Positions 17,960 through 26,126 of a DNA stretch of 64,000 nt are shown in pieces. This stretch comes from Massilia sp. 9096 (GTDB lineage: Bacteria > Pseudomonadota > Gammaproteobacteria > Burkholderiales > Burkholderiaceae_D), in NCBI RefSeq assembly GCF_000745265.1, contig NZ_JQNN01000001.1:5456001-5520000 (forward strand), read 5' to 3'. The notes beneath the pieces were generated by a model that saw only the letters and a list, made by a program, of their open reading frames with translations, made no database searches and was not told the origin of the DNA. The translations under genes were made by a program, and so were the position numbers. The stretch's first letter is position 1; each line of letters starts with the position of its first letter.

Positions 17960-19533
17960 GGCGCCGGATCGAGCACGGCCAAGGCCGCGACTTCGGTGGT
18001 GACGGCGGCGCCATCGCCATCCGTGGCGGTGCTGCTGACGGCGACGCCGGCCAGCATCGCCTGCGTACTCGGCTGGCCGGCGCCGGCCGGGCCCGAGCGG
18101 CCATGCGCCGCGCACCAGCGCGCCAGCGCCTGCATCTCGGCGTCGAGCACGCGTTCGGCGTCGTAGTACTCGGACAGATTCATGGTGCCGCAGCAGGCCC
18201 GGCGGTCCTGGCGTGCGCCGGGCGCATCGCTGACGCAGGCGGCCAGGCGCAGGCCGGGCGGATGCGCCTGGCCGGCCAGGGCGGCCGCCAGTTCGGCCGG
18301 CACCTCCAGCACCTCGCGCTGGGCGAAGCGCTGGCGGATGAAGTCTGTATAGGCGGGCGGCTTGCCGTCTTCCTGGCAGATGCGCAGCATCTCGTTGGCG
18401 ACGTCGGCGTAGGTGGCCGCCCGTTCCGGCGCGGCGATCAGTGCACGCAGCAGCAGGCCGCGCAGCCAGGCGGCGCTGCGATGCAGGACGCTGGCGCAAT
18501 CCTCGAACGCGGGCCGGCGCTCGAACGCGAACACGTCGGCGAGGATGTCGTAGACGGCGCCGGTGAACACCTGCGAGATCGCGTGGACTTCGGTACCGGC
18601 CTGCGACAGCGTCAGGTCGTTGTCGGCGTTGCGTAAACCGTTGGTGTTGCCGAGCGCCAAGCCGAACTGCTCCGCGATATCGGCCAGAAACGTCTTGTCG
18701 TGCAGCCGGGCCTTGGTCTGGGCCACCACGGCGTCGCATTGGTCGAGCTGGGACAGCGCCAGGAAGATCGCGGTCAGGTCGCCGAAGGATTCGTGCAGGC
18801 CGCCGGTCTGGGGCGGATTGTCGGCGTTCAGCCATTGCGGCTTGAGGCCGTCTAGCACGGCGTGGCCGGTCTCGTGCGAAACGATGTCGAACGAGCGGCA
18901 GGTGTAGATGCGAACGGCCTCGTCCGGCGCCGCGCCCGCGCCCCCGCCGGCCTGGGCGAAATCGCCGAACTTCAGGCAGCACTGCGAGCGGCTGTAGAAG
19001 GCATTCATCACGTTCGGCAAGCCGTAGGGATGGATTTGCAGCGGCGAGGTGTCGACGCTGCTGTTCCATTGCCAGGGCAGGGGCATTTCGGCGCCGGCCG
19101 CGGACAGCGCGCGCTGGTACATCGTGAGCGTCTGGCGCACCACGGCGAAGGTGTGAACGGCGTCGAACTGAGGCGTATCGGGCATGGTGACGAAGTCGCC
19201 GAAGGCGTTCGGCTCGACCTTCGGAATGTTCGGATCGTCGATGGCGATGCGGGCGTCGCGCGGTCCGGCCAGCACAACGCCCGGTAAAAACGCCTTGCGG
19301 GTGCCGATCTCGGACACCGACGGATCCTGTTTCCACATCAGGACACGCGCGCCGAAGGCATACGGCAGGGGCACATCGCCGCCCTGGCCGTCGCCGGCTC
19401 CGCTGGACGGCGCCGGGTCGCCAGGGCGCGGCCGGCCAGGCTGGTCGAGCAACTGGGCCGCCTTGCGGTGCTGGCGATAGGGGGCGGTGGGCATCGGAAC
19501 GAAGCCGAGCGGCGGGATGACGGGCGATTCCAT
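17956..19533 (-). CDS. gluzincin zinc metallopeptidase (M4-like)
   Basis: 525 residues from ATG 19533, preceded by CAGGAGT. Zinc ligands are HETGH at residues 220-224 and Glu248 in GGLHESFGDL, 24 residues on, the HExxH...E arrangement of gluzincins. The flanking sequence differs from protealysin/thermolysin (HETGHAVLDGLKP rather than HExTHGV), so this is a divergent branch. No signal peptide; N-terminal ~60 residues are Pro-rich and could be a propeptide. The C-terminus carries a Cys-pair region (RRACCGTMN) of unknown purpose. It is followed by the overlapping inhibitor-like gene. Substrate unknown. Confidence 0.8.
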   Translation of the reverse strand: MESPVIPPLGFVPMPTAPYRQHRKAAQLLDQPGRPRPGDPAPSSGAGDGQGGDVPLPYAFGARVLMWKQDPSVSEIGTRKAFLPGVVLAGPRDARIAIDDPNIPKVEPNAFGDFVTMPDTPQFDAVHTFAVVRQTLTMYQRALSAAGAEMPLPWQWNSSVDTSPLQIHPYGLPNVMNAFYSRSQCCLKFGDFAQAGGGAGAAPDEAVRIYTCRSFDIVSHETGHAVLDGLKPQWLNADNPPQTGGLHESFGDLTAIFLALSQLDQCDAVVAQTKARLHDKTFLADIAEQFGLALGNTNGLRNADNDLTLSQAGTEVHAISQVFTGAVYDILADVFAFERRPAFEDCASVLHRSAAWLRGLLLRALIAAPERAATYADVANEMLRICQEDGKPPAYTDFIRQRFAQREVLEVPAELAAALAGQAHPPGLRLAACVSDAPGARQDRRACCGTMNLSEYYDAERVLDAEMQALARWCAAHGRSGPAGAGQPSTQAMLAGVAVSSTATDGDGAAVTTEVAALAVLDPAP

Positions 19534-19799
19534 GGCGTACTCCTGGTGAAGGCCTGATCTACCGCATGGTCTTCCCTTGCCCGAAACCGGCATTGAGAAG
19601 AATCAAGTGCTCACTGGCTAGAAGCAAACCCTCTGTCCATCACGCAAGATGCGTGTCGGAAATCTTTACAGTCGGCATTTTTGCTCGTTGCCAAAATTCA
19701 TGAGTATTGAGGAAAATCAATAACTTAGTCATGCTGGCACAGAACCTGCTTATAGGAAATTATCAAAAGGGAATATCCCCGACAACAAGGAAAGATGAA

Positions 19800-20618
19800 A
19801 TGCGTGCAATGATCAAAGCTCTGGTAGGTACCGCAGTCGCCGTGGCAGCCATGTCGGCTCAGGCAGACACTCAACTGTTCGGTTGGCAGCTGCACCTGCC
19901 GGGCCAGACCATCACCAACATCAACCAGCTCGGCTTCAACGGCGACAGCTTCGTCCAGAACAACTTCGGCAACGGCGGTGACGCATTCACCTTCACCGAC
20001 AACGGTATCTTCAACATCACCACCAAGAACGCCGGCACCTCGCTGTTCGGGGGCGTCGGCCAGCTGACCGGCGACTTCCAGGGTGGCAACGGCACCGGCA
20101 GCCTGTCGGCTGGCCGCATCACCTTCAACGCCGGCGGCGTCCTGAACATCTATTACAACGCTGCCCAGACCTACGACGGCGTTGGCGCAACTGCTGCCAA
20201 CCGTGACGGCGCAGCGACCGGCACCCTGATCGCCTCCTTTGCCCAGGTGGCTGGCGGCGGCGGCGCGATCAACCCGGACGGTACCCCGAACAGCAACGGT
20301 CAGCTGACCCTGAACTTCAAGTCGACCTTCTTCGCACCGGGCGTGTTCACCTATGCCAACGGCACCGCGCTGCCGGTGGGCTGGACCTTCGGCTTCGTGA
20401 CCACCAACGCGTCCGAAGACCTGGGCAACGCCTCGAGCGCCACCGCGCGCGAAGCGCTGACCGGTTCGGCCAACACCGTCAACAACCCGCCGGCTTACTT
20501 CTACGTCAACAACGGCGGCCAGCTGAAGCTGTCGAACGTGCCGGAACCGGCATCGCTGGCGATCTTCGGTGCCGGCCTGATGGGCCTGGCTGCTCTGCGC
20601 CGTCGCAAGTCGAACTGA
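19800..20618 (+). CDS. PEP-CTERM sorted secreted protein
   Basis: 272 residues. Signal peptide MRAMIKALVGTAVAVAAMSAQA, then an Asn/Gly/Phe-rich beta-structured exported domain (FTFTDNGIFNITTKN, GRITFNAGGVLNIYYN), then a PEP-CTERM tail: VPEPASLAIFGAGLMGLAALRRRKSN contains the PEP motif, a hydrophobic helix and a basic end. Such proteins are processed by exosortase, which must be encoded elsewhere. ATG at 19800 follows AAGGAAAG. Monocistronic with a strong terminator. The specific function is unknown; these are often linked to exopolysaccharide. Confidence 0.9.
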   Translation: MRAMIKALVGTAVAVAAMSAQADTQLFGWQLHLPGQTITNINQLGFNGDSFVQNNFGNGGDAFTFTDNGIFNITTKNAGTSLFGGVGQLTGDFQGGNGTGSLSAGRITFNAGGVLNIYYNAAQTYDGVGATAANRDGAATGTLIASFAQVAGGGGAINPDGTPNSNGQLTLNFKSTFFAPGVFTYANGTALPVGWTFGFVTTNASEDLGNASSATAREALTGSANTVNNPPAYFYVNNGGQLKLSNVPEPASLAIFGAGLMGLAALRRRKSN

Positions 20619-20641
20619 TTCGACTTCCCCGCAGTACTCGA

Positions 20642-20667
20642 AAAAAACCGGCTTCGGCCGGTTTTTT
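20642..20667. terminator. terminator of the PEP-CTERM gene
   Basis: An 11-bp stem AAAAAACCGGC / GCCGGTTTTTT closed by a TTCG tetraloop. Confidence 0.9.
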
Positions 20668-20747
20668 CATGCCCCTGGCATTGGCGGCCCGGAGCTGGCA
20701 TCATGGCGAGCTGTTCTTTTGTAACCGAATCCAGGAAGGATAGCCGA

Positions 20748-21023
20748 ATGGCGGACATCAGCATCACCCAGCCCCACAGCCTGAGCCCGGACGCGGCGCG
20801 CGCGGCGGCTCAGAAGGTCGCGGACAAGTTGTCCTCGGACTATGGATTGGCGTGCAAGTGGGTCGGCGACGTGCTGCAGTTCGAGCGTGCCGGCGTGGAT
20901 GGCACGCTGACGCTCGGCGGGCGCGAGGCGCTGATCAGGATCAAGCTGGGACTCATGATGAGCGCATTTGCGCCCACCATCGAGCAGAAAGTGGCGGACA
21001 ACATGCGCAAGGTGTTTGCGTAG
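20748..21023 (+). CDS. polyhydroxyalkanoic acid system family protein
   Basis: 91 residues starting MADISITQPHSLSPDAARAA. The pattern of helix, then CKWVGDVLQFERAGVDGTLTLGG, then RIKLGLMMSAFAPTIEQKVADNM fits the small PHA-granule-associated family found in PHA producers. ATG at 20748 follows AGGAAGGA. Its biochemical role is not established for the family; the location with phaZ in this window supports the link with PHB. Confidence 0.82.
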   Translation: MADISITQPHSLSPDAARAAAQKVADKLSSDYGLACKWVGDVLQFERAGVDGTLTLGGREALIRIKLGLMMSAFAPTIEQKVADNMRKVFA

Positions 21024-21059
21024 TCCGCCGGGGGAGGGCTGGCATCAGCCCTTCAAGCA

Positions 21060-21314
21060 TCAATCTTTCAATTCTGCTATCAGGTCGACGTACTGCTGCT
21101 GCGCGTCTTCCCGCGACGTGCCTTTCAGGGCCGCCCAGGCATCGTACTTGGCGCGGCCGACCATGTCGGTGAAGCCCGGACGCTCGCCGCTGATGTCGCC
21201 GTTCGCGCCTTGCTTGAACAACGCGTAGATCTTCAGCAGCGTCATGTTGTCCGGGCGTTCCGGCAGGTTTTTCGAATCGGTCTGGGCCTGGGCGAACTGA
21301 TCTTGCAAACTCAT
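21060..21314 (-). CDS. acyl-CoA-binding protein
   Basis: 84 residues, full ACBP length: a four-helix bundle that binds long-chain acyl-CoA. Diagnostic readings are LLKIYALFKQGANGDISGERPGFTDMVGRAKYDAWAALKG, matching the family YxLYKQATxGD...KxDAW motif. ATG at 21314 with AAGGAGT. Convergent with the PHA-system gene. Confidence 0.94.
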   Translation of the reverse strand: MSLQDQFAQAQTDSKNLPERPDNMTLLKIYALFKQGANGDISGERPGFTDMVGRAKYDAWAALKGTSREDAQQQYVDLIAELKD

Positions 21315-21440
21315 GGTGACTCCTTGATAGACGGTCAATACTCCGGTCATCTTAGCGCATCGCGCCGGAATCGCCCCTGAGTTGCAAGGATTTTAGAGGA
21401 AACGCTCAGGCGTTCGGTGACTCGGTGGCCTGGACCGTCT

Positions 21441-21526
21441 AACAGCGCCCCCAAGGCAAGGCGCATCGGCGCAGACAGTACGCTAGTACCGCGAGACGAT
21501 GCAACGCAGCCATGGGGGATTTTGTT
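21441..21526. repeat. 86-bp imperfect palindrome
   Basis: The two halves are complementary with mismatches around a centre at 21483/21484: AACA with TGTT at the ends, CCCCCA with TGGGGG, GCATCG with CGATGC, and GTAC...GTAC at the centre. It would form a long hairpin in single-stranded DNA or RNA. It lies next to the IS end but outside it. Confidence 0.6.
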
Positions 21527-21534
21527 ACGCGCGC

Positions 21535-21537
21535 TTA
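21535..21537. repeat. left target-site duplication of the IS element (TTA)
   Basis: TTA directly outside the left inverted repeat, repeated at 22767-22769 directly outside the right one. Confidence 0.65.
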
Positions 21538-22766
21538 CAGGGTGTGGACGAAATCAACCTTGATAAGCGAGCCTGCTGAGTAGCATACGTGCCTCGGCCA
21601 GCCAAACCCAAGCCGCTGATACCGCGAGTTTGCGGTCGTGATGCATCACTGTGCGGCGCCAGCGTTCGGTCCAAGCGTGGGTTCGTTCAACGACCCAGCG
21701 TTTGGGCAGGATCGTGAATCCTGAGTTGATAACAGCAGTTGGCTCAGATGTCGTCTTGGGATCGTGCAGCGTTCCGATCGTGCTGTTACCTGGACGACGA
21801 ACGACTTCGACACGAATATGATGCGCCTGCTCGATATCATGGGCGCACTTCCCACCGTACGCGCCGTCGGTGTAAAGCTTTTCGAGCCGAGGGCTCTTGG
21901 CGCACGCTTGCGCAACCACGGCTGCGGCAGCATCTCGGTCCTGCACGCTCGCGGCGGTCACCGTGACTGCGATGAGCAGCCCCATTGTATCGACGACGAG
22001 ATTGCGCTTTCGTCCTTTGACCTTCTTGCCTGCATCGAATCCGCTTTCGCCACCTTGTGGCGACGCGCGAGTGGACTGTGCATCGATCACTGCTGCGGCC
22101 GGCGTACTCGCGCGTCCCATTCGTGCACGCCATTGTTCGCGCAGCCGGTCCTGCATCTGCTCGAATACGCCGGCTTCGACCCAGCGCGAAAATGCCTTGT
22201 AGACCGCCTGCCAAGGTGGAAACGTCTCGGGTAACAGCCGCCAGGCGCAACCCGTGCGCAGTACATACGAGCACGCATTTACCAGATCGCGGCGGCTGTA
22301 ATGCACAGGCGTGCCGCGTTTTCCTGGTAATCGCTCGAACAAATCAGCGACCAGCTCCCACTCGGCATCTGTCAGATTGGTGCTGTATGGGGAAATATCC
22401 TCGCGTCGGTGCGCTGCCGTGTAGCCATACCGTTTGGCGCCCTCAGCTCGCTCCGTATGCGCGCGGCGCGCTGGCTTGAGCCGTACGATGCCTTGCGCAC
22501 GCAGCACGCGTCGAATCGTTGCATCGCAAACGCGTAACCCACAGCGGCGATGCAGCTCGTCGGCGATTTCATGCAAACTGGCTTGGGCGCGCTCCGTCAC
22601 GATGTCGTGCAAAATCGCGATATGCTCAGGCTTCAACGCCGGCGGCCTGCCGCCAACGTTGCTTGAGGGCTTAGTACCGTCGAGTGGATGTTTCGTTGCC
22701 ATGGCATGCTCCTTCCACATCGGGATAGCATGCCACAGCTACGTTATTGATTTTGTCTACACCCTC
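21538..22766. mobile_element. complete IS5-family insertion sequence (1229 bp)
   Basis: Bounded by terminal inverted repeats: AGGGTGTGGACGAAATCAA at 21539-21557 matches the reverse complement of 22747-22765 at 17 of 19 positions. A 3-bp TTA duplication flanks it; TNA duplications and a GAGGGT-like end are what I know of the IS1031 subgroup of IS5. One intact transposase gene fills the element on the minus strand. The right boundary coincides with the stop codon of the FKBP gene. Confidence 0.85.
21554..22702 (-). CDS. IS5-family DDE transposase with an extra N-terminal HTH domain
   Basis: 382 residues from ATG 22702, preceded by GGAAGGAGC. The first ~95 residues form a winged-helix region resembling the Tc1/IS630 type (RPPALKPEHIAILHDIV, LHRRCGLRVCDATIRRVLRAQGI). 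The remainder is IS5-like: LTDAEWELVADLFE, DAQSTRASPQGGESGFDAGKKVKGRKR (first Asp), LYTDGAYGG (second Asp) and RWVVERTHAW (Glu). The catalytic triad is complete, so the element may be active. Within the IS. Confidence 0.93.
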   Translation of the reverse strand: MATKHPLDGTKPSSNVGGRPPALKPEHIAILHDIVTERAQASLHEIADELHRRCGLRVCDATIRRVLRAQGIVRLKPARRAHTERAEGAKRYGYTAAHRREDISPYSTNLTDAEWELVADLFERLPGKRGTPVHYSRRDLVNACSYVLRTGCAWRLLPETFPPWQAVYKAFSRWVEAGVFEQMQDRLREQWRARMGRASTPAAAVIDAQSTRASPQGGESGFDAGKKVKGRKRNLVVDTMGLLIAVTVTAASVQDRDAAAAVVAQACAKSPRLEKLYTDGAYGGKCAHDIEQAHHIRVEVVRRPGNSTIGTLHDPKTTSEPTAVINSGFTILPKRWVVERTHAWTERWRRTVMHHDRKLAVSAAWVWLAEARMLLSRLAYQG

Positions 22767-23123
22767 TTAGACGCCCAGCAGTTCCACGTCGAAAATCAGC
22801 GTGGCATTCGGCGGAATCACGCCGCCGGCGCCGCGTGCGCCATAGCCCAGGCTGGCCGGGATGATCAGGCGACGCGCGCCGCCGACCTTCATGCCCTGCA
22901 CGCCTTCGTCCCAGCCCTTGATCACGTGACCGGCGCCCAGCGGGAACTGGAACGGGTCGTTGCGGTCTTTGCTCGAGTCGAACTTGGCGCCGGCGCTGCC
23001 GTCGTCGTTCTGCAGCCAGCCGGTGTAGTGCACGGTGACGTACTGGCCTGCCTTGGCTTCTTCGCCGCTGCCGACGACGGTGTCTTCATATTGCAGGCCG
23101 GAATTGGTAGTGTTGGTGGACAT
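22767..23123 (-). CDS. FKBP-type peptidyl-prolyl cis-trans isomerase
   Basis: 118 residues, a single cytoplasmic FKBP domain. Family motifs include VTVHYTGWLQNDDG, FQFPLGAGHVIKGWDEGVQGMKVGGARRLIIPASLGYG and PPNATLIFDVELL. Start ATG 23123 with AAAGGGAAC. The TAA stop (22767-22769) is also the target duplication of the adjacent IS, so the coding sequence is intact but its native 3' region has been displaced to the far side of the IS. Confidence 0.95.
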   Translation of the reverse strand: MSTNTTNSGLQYEDTVVGSGEEAKAGQYVTVHYTGWLQNDDGSAGAKFDSSKDRNDPFQFPLGAGHVIKGWDEGVQGMKVGGARRLIIPASLGYGARGAGGVIPPNATLIFDVELLGV

Positions 23124-23317
23124 GATGTTCCCTTTGTTTAGTCGAAGGGCGATTGTAATGCAAGGCATGACAAAGCACTATTGACGACTCCACCACGCTT
23201 TACGGAGAGGGTGTTGCGGCGGCGCGCCAAAACGCAGATTTGTATGTACTCGGTCATTACCCGGTCAAAGTTTCCCCGTAGAATTACATTTTTCGTTCAC
23301 CGGGCCTTTGTCCAGCC

Positions 23318-24289
23318 ATGCCGCGCCGTCTCTCCAAGCTTGTCCTCTCCGCTTTCTGTTCGCTGTTCGCCGTCCAGGCCGCCGATGCGAACGTGGTCGT
23401 GGTCCTGAATTCGCGCGACGCCACCGTGCAGCTGCTCGACCAGGCGACCGGCGCCGACAACGGCACCTTCGCCGTCGGCAAGGAGCCGCATCACCTGATG
23501 GCGACGCCGGACAACAAGTCGCTGATCGTGGCCAGCTCGGTCGGCAACGAGCTGATCTTCCTCGATCCGCTCAGCGGCAAGGTGCAGCGCCGCCTGCCGG
23601 ACGTGCTCGACCCGTACCAGATCGGCTTTTCGCCGGACCAGAAGTATTTCGTCGCGACCGCGCTGCGCCTGGACCGCGTCGACATCTATAAGTACGAAAA
23701 CAACAACCTGGCGCTGAGCCATCGCATCCCGATGCCGCGCATGCCCAGCCACATCGCCTTCGACGCCGGCAGCACCACGGCCTTCATCACCCGCCAGGAC
23801 AGCGACCAGGTCAGCGCGATCGACCTGAAATCCGGCGCGATCAAGTGGACGCTGCCGGTCGGGCGCCTGCCGGCCGGCATCGTCATGACCCCGGACGACA
23901 AATACCTGCTGGTCGGGATCATGGGCGAAGACTACGTCGACGTGATCGACTGGCGCACCCAGAAGAGCGTCAAGCACATCAAGACCGGCAAGGGCGCGCA
24001 CAACTTCCGCGCGGTCGGCGACAAGCGCCACGTGTTCGTGTCGAACCGCGTGCAGAACTCGATCAACATCATCGACCAGAACACGCTGGAAAACGTCGGC
24101 ATGATCCCGGTCCCGGGCGGACCCGATTGCATGGAGCTGACGGACGACGGCAAGACGCTGTGGGTGACGCTGCGCTGGATCAAGAAGGTCGCCGTGATCG
24201 ACGTGGCCAGCCGCAAGGTATTGAAACTGATCCCGGTCGGCCGTTCGCCGCACGGGGTGTTCTTCGCCAACTCGGCGCCGCGCCTGTGA
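23318..24289 (+). CDS. periplasmic YVTN/YncE-type beta-propeller protein
   Basis: 323 residues with a signal peptide (LSKLVLSAFCSLFAVQAADA). Repeated blades read like IDLKSGAIKWTLPVGRLPAGIVMTPDDKYLLVG and IDQNTLENVGMIPVPGGPDCMELTDDGKTLWVT, the D-(P/G)-(D/G)-K-x-hydrophobic pattern of YncE/cytochrome-d1-like seven-blade propellers. No CxxCH haem site. Probably a binding or scaffolding protein; the ligand is unknown. Its stop overlaps the start of the deacetylase gene (GTGA). First gene of a four-gene coupled cluster. Confidence 0.82.
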   Translation: MPRRLSKLVLSAFCSLFAVQAADANVVVVLNSRDATVQLLDQATGADNGTFAVGKEPHHLMATPDNKSLIVASSVGNELIFLDPLSGKVQRRLPDVLDPYQIGFSPDQKYFVATALRLDRVDIYKYENNNLALSHRIPMPRMPSHIAFDAGSTTAFITRQDSDQVSAIDLKSGAIKWTLPVGRLPAGIVMTPDDKYLLVGIMGEDYVDVIDWRTQKSVKHIKTGKGAHNFRAVGDKRHVFVSNRVQNSINIIDQNTLENVGMIPVPGGPDCMELTDDGKTLWVTLRWIKKVAVIDVASRKVLKLIPVGRSPHGVFFANSAPRL

Positions 24290-25125
24290 TCCGCCTGACT
24301 TTCCTCAAGCGCACCGCGGCGCTGTTGTCGGCGGCGCTGTTCGGCGCCACCGGTGTCAACTGCGACGCCGATGCGCACGCGCTGGCCGATACCGCCGCCG
24401 CGGCGCCCGCGGCCTGCAGTGGCACGATCTACCTGACCTTCGACACCGGCAGCCAGTCGCAGGCCGAGCTGATCGCCGGCATGCTGCACAAGCACGACGT
24501 CAAGGCGACGTTTTTCCTGGCCAACGAAAAGACGGTGCGCGGCGACTGGTCGCTCGACCCGTCCTGGGCGCCGTTCTGGAAGGCGCGGGTGGCGGAAGGG
24601 CATGCCTTCGGCAGCCATACCTTCGACCACGTCTACTTCCAGCGCGACCTGCCCGACGGTCGCATCGTCGTGAAGCCGCAGTTCGGCGCGCACGGCGGCA
24701 AGCCGGAAACCTGGACCCGGCAGCAGTACTGCGACGAGATCCGCCGCGTCGACGCGCGCTTTACGGAACTGACCGGGCGCCACATCGACCCGTACTTCCG
24801 CACCCCCGGCGGGCACACCTCGCCCAACATTTTGAAGGCGGTCGCCAGCTGCGGCTACAAGCACGTCGGCTGGGCGCCGGCCGGCTTTTCCGGCGACGAG
24901 ACGTCGAGCAGCCAGTTTTCCAACGCGGTGCTGCTCAAGCGCGCGCTCGACAACCTCAAGGCCGGCGACATCTTCATGGCCCACATGGGCATCTGGTCGC
25001 GCAAGGACCCGTGGGCGCCGGCCGACCTGGAGCCGCTGCTCGTCGGCCTCAAGCAAAAAGGTTTTTGTTTCGCTACACTGCATGCCCATCCGGACTATCA
25101 GTTAGAGACAACGAAGCCGCAATGA
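24286..25125 (+). CDS. secreted polysaccharide deacetylase (NodB fold)
   Basis: 279 residues from a GTG at 24286 that overlaps the preceding stop. A signal segment (FLKRTAALLSAALFGATGVN) precedes the NodB domain: YLTFDTGSQSQ (motif 1, TFDxG), GHAFGSHTFDH (motif 2, HxxxH metal ligands), PYFRTPGGH (motif 3), then WAPAGFSGDE and DIFMAHMGIW (motifs 4-5). Catalytic Asp and metal His are present. In motif 1 the usual second Asp is Thr/Gly (FDTGS instead of FDDG), which may alter metal use. Likely removes N- or O-acetyl groups from an envelope polysaccharide. Confidence 0.85.
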   Translation: MIRLTFLKRTAALLSAALFGATGVNCDADAHALADTAAAAPAACSGTIYLTFDTGSQSQAELIAGMLHKHDVKATFFLANEKTVRGDWSLDPSWAPFWKARVAEGHAFGSHTFDHVYFQRDLPDGRIVVKPQFGAHGGKPETWTRQQYCDEIRRVDARFTELTGRHIDPYFRTPGGHTSPNILKAVASCGYKHVGWAPAGFSGDETSSSQFSNAVLLKRALDNLKAGDIFMAHMGIWSRKDPWAPADLEPLLVGLKQKGFCFATLHAHPDYQLETTKPQ

Positions 25126-26126
25126 TCCAGACTTTCCTCGATTGGTTCGCCGCCCTGCAGGGCTGGCTGTTCGAGACCGTGGTCCAGCCGGCCATGTTCG
25201 CCGCCGGCCTGGGCGAGTACATCGAAGACGCCTTCGACGGCGTCGAATGGTTCCTCACCGGCGCCTGCGAACTGGCCGCGCTGTACCTCGTGCTGCGCCC
25301 GCTCGAAACCTTGATTCCCGCGCAGCGTATCGATGACCGGGCGCGCGCCCGGCGCGCGCGCCGCAACGATTTTCTCTACACCGTGGTGCACCGCCTCGGC
25401 CTGTTCAGCATGGCGGTATTCTTCACGCTCGACCCGCTGATGGACCGCCTGGCCGGCGCCCTGCGCATGCAAGGGGTGCATCCGTTCAACCTGGAGGCGT
25501 GGATGTCGGGCTTTCACCCGCTCGCCGCTTTCCTGCTGTACATGGTCGTGCTCGACTTCTTCGATTACTGGTTGCATCGCGCCCAGCACAAATTCCGCTG
25601 GTCGTGGGCGCTGCACAGCCTGCACCACAGCCAGCGCGACATGAATCTGTGGAGCGACGACCGCAACCACTTGCTCGACGATTTGCTGCGCGACGTGACC
25701 ATGGCCTGCATCGCGCTGGCGATCGGCGTGGCCCCCAGCCAGTACGTGCTGCTGGTGTCGGTTTCGCGCGTGCTGCAAAGCCTGCAGCATGCGAACGTGC
25801 GCATCCATTTCGGCCGCTTCGGCGAGCACCTGCTGGTGTCGCCGCGCTTTCACCGCACCCATCACGCGCTCAAGCACGGCCACGCCCCGCGCGACCGCGA
25901 GCTGGGCGGCTGCAACTTCGGCGTGCTGCTGCCGGTCTGGGACCAATTGTTCGGCACCGCCAATTTCGCGCCTGGCTGGCAGAGCACCGGCGTGGTCGAC
26001 CAGTTCGAGCGCATCGGCGCCGACGGCGCGCTGCGCCCGGCACGCGATTACGGGCGTGGCTTCTGGCGCCAGCAATGGCTCGGCCTGGTGCGCCTGTGTG
26101 AAGCCTTCGGGCGCAAGACCGCATGA
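25122..26126 (+). CDS. sterol desaturase / fatty-acid hydroxylase family membrane protein
   Basis: 334 residues with several membrane helices (LTGACELAALYLVL, LFSMAVFFTLDPL, LAAFLLYMVVLDFFDYW). The di-iron histidine motifs are complete: HRAQH, HSLHH and HRTHH, plus a downstream His (LKHGHAP). Members hydroxylate or desaturate lipids such as sterols, hopanoids or fatty acids; the substrate here is unknown. ATG at 25122 overlaps the deacetylase stop (ATGA), and its own stop overlaps the next start. Confidence 0.88.
   Translation: MIQTFLDWFAALQGWLFETVVQPAMFAAGLGEYIEDAFDGVEWFLTGACELAALYLVLRPLETLIPAQRIDDRARARRARRNDFLYTVVHRLGLFSMAVFFTLDPLMDRLAGALRMQGVHPFNLEAWMSGFHPLAAFLLYMVVLDFFDYWLHRAQHKFRWSWALHSLHHSQRDMNLWSDDRNHLLDDLLRDVTMACIALAIGVAPSQYVLLVSVSRVLQSLQHANVRIHFGRFGEHLLVSPRFHRTHHALKHGHAPRDRELGGCNFGVLLPVWDQLFGTANFAPGWQSTGVVDQFERIGADGALRPARDYGRGFWRQQWLGLVRLCEAFGRKTA

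Noticed and set aside
17956..19533. Secreted thermolysin/M4 peptidase
   Set aside because: No signal peptide, and the zinc-site sequence differs from classical M4; kept as an M4-like gluzincin only.
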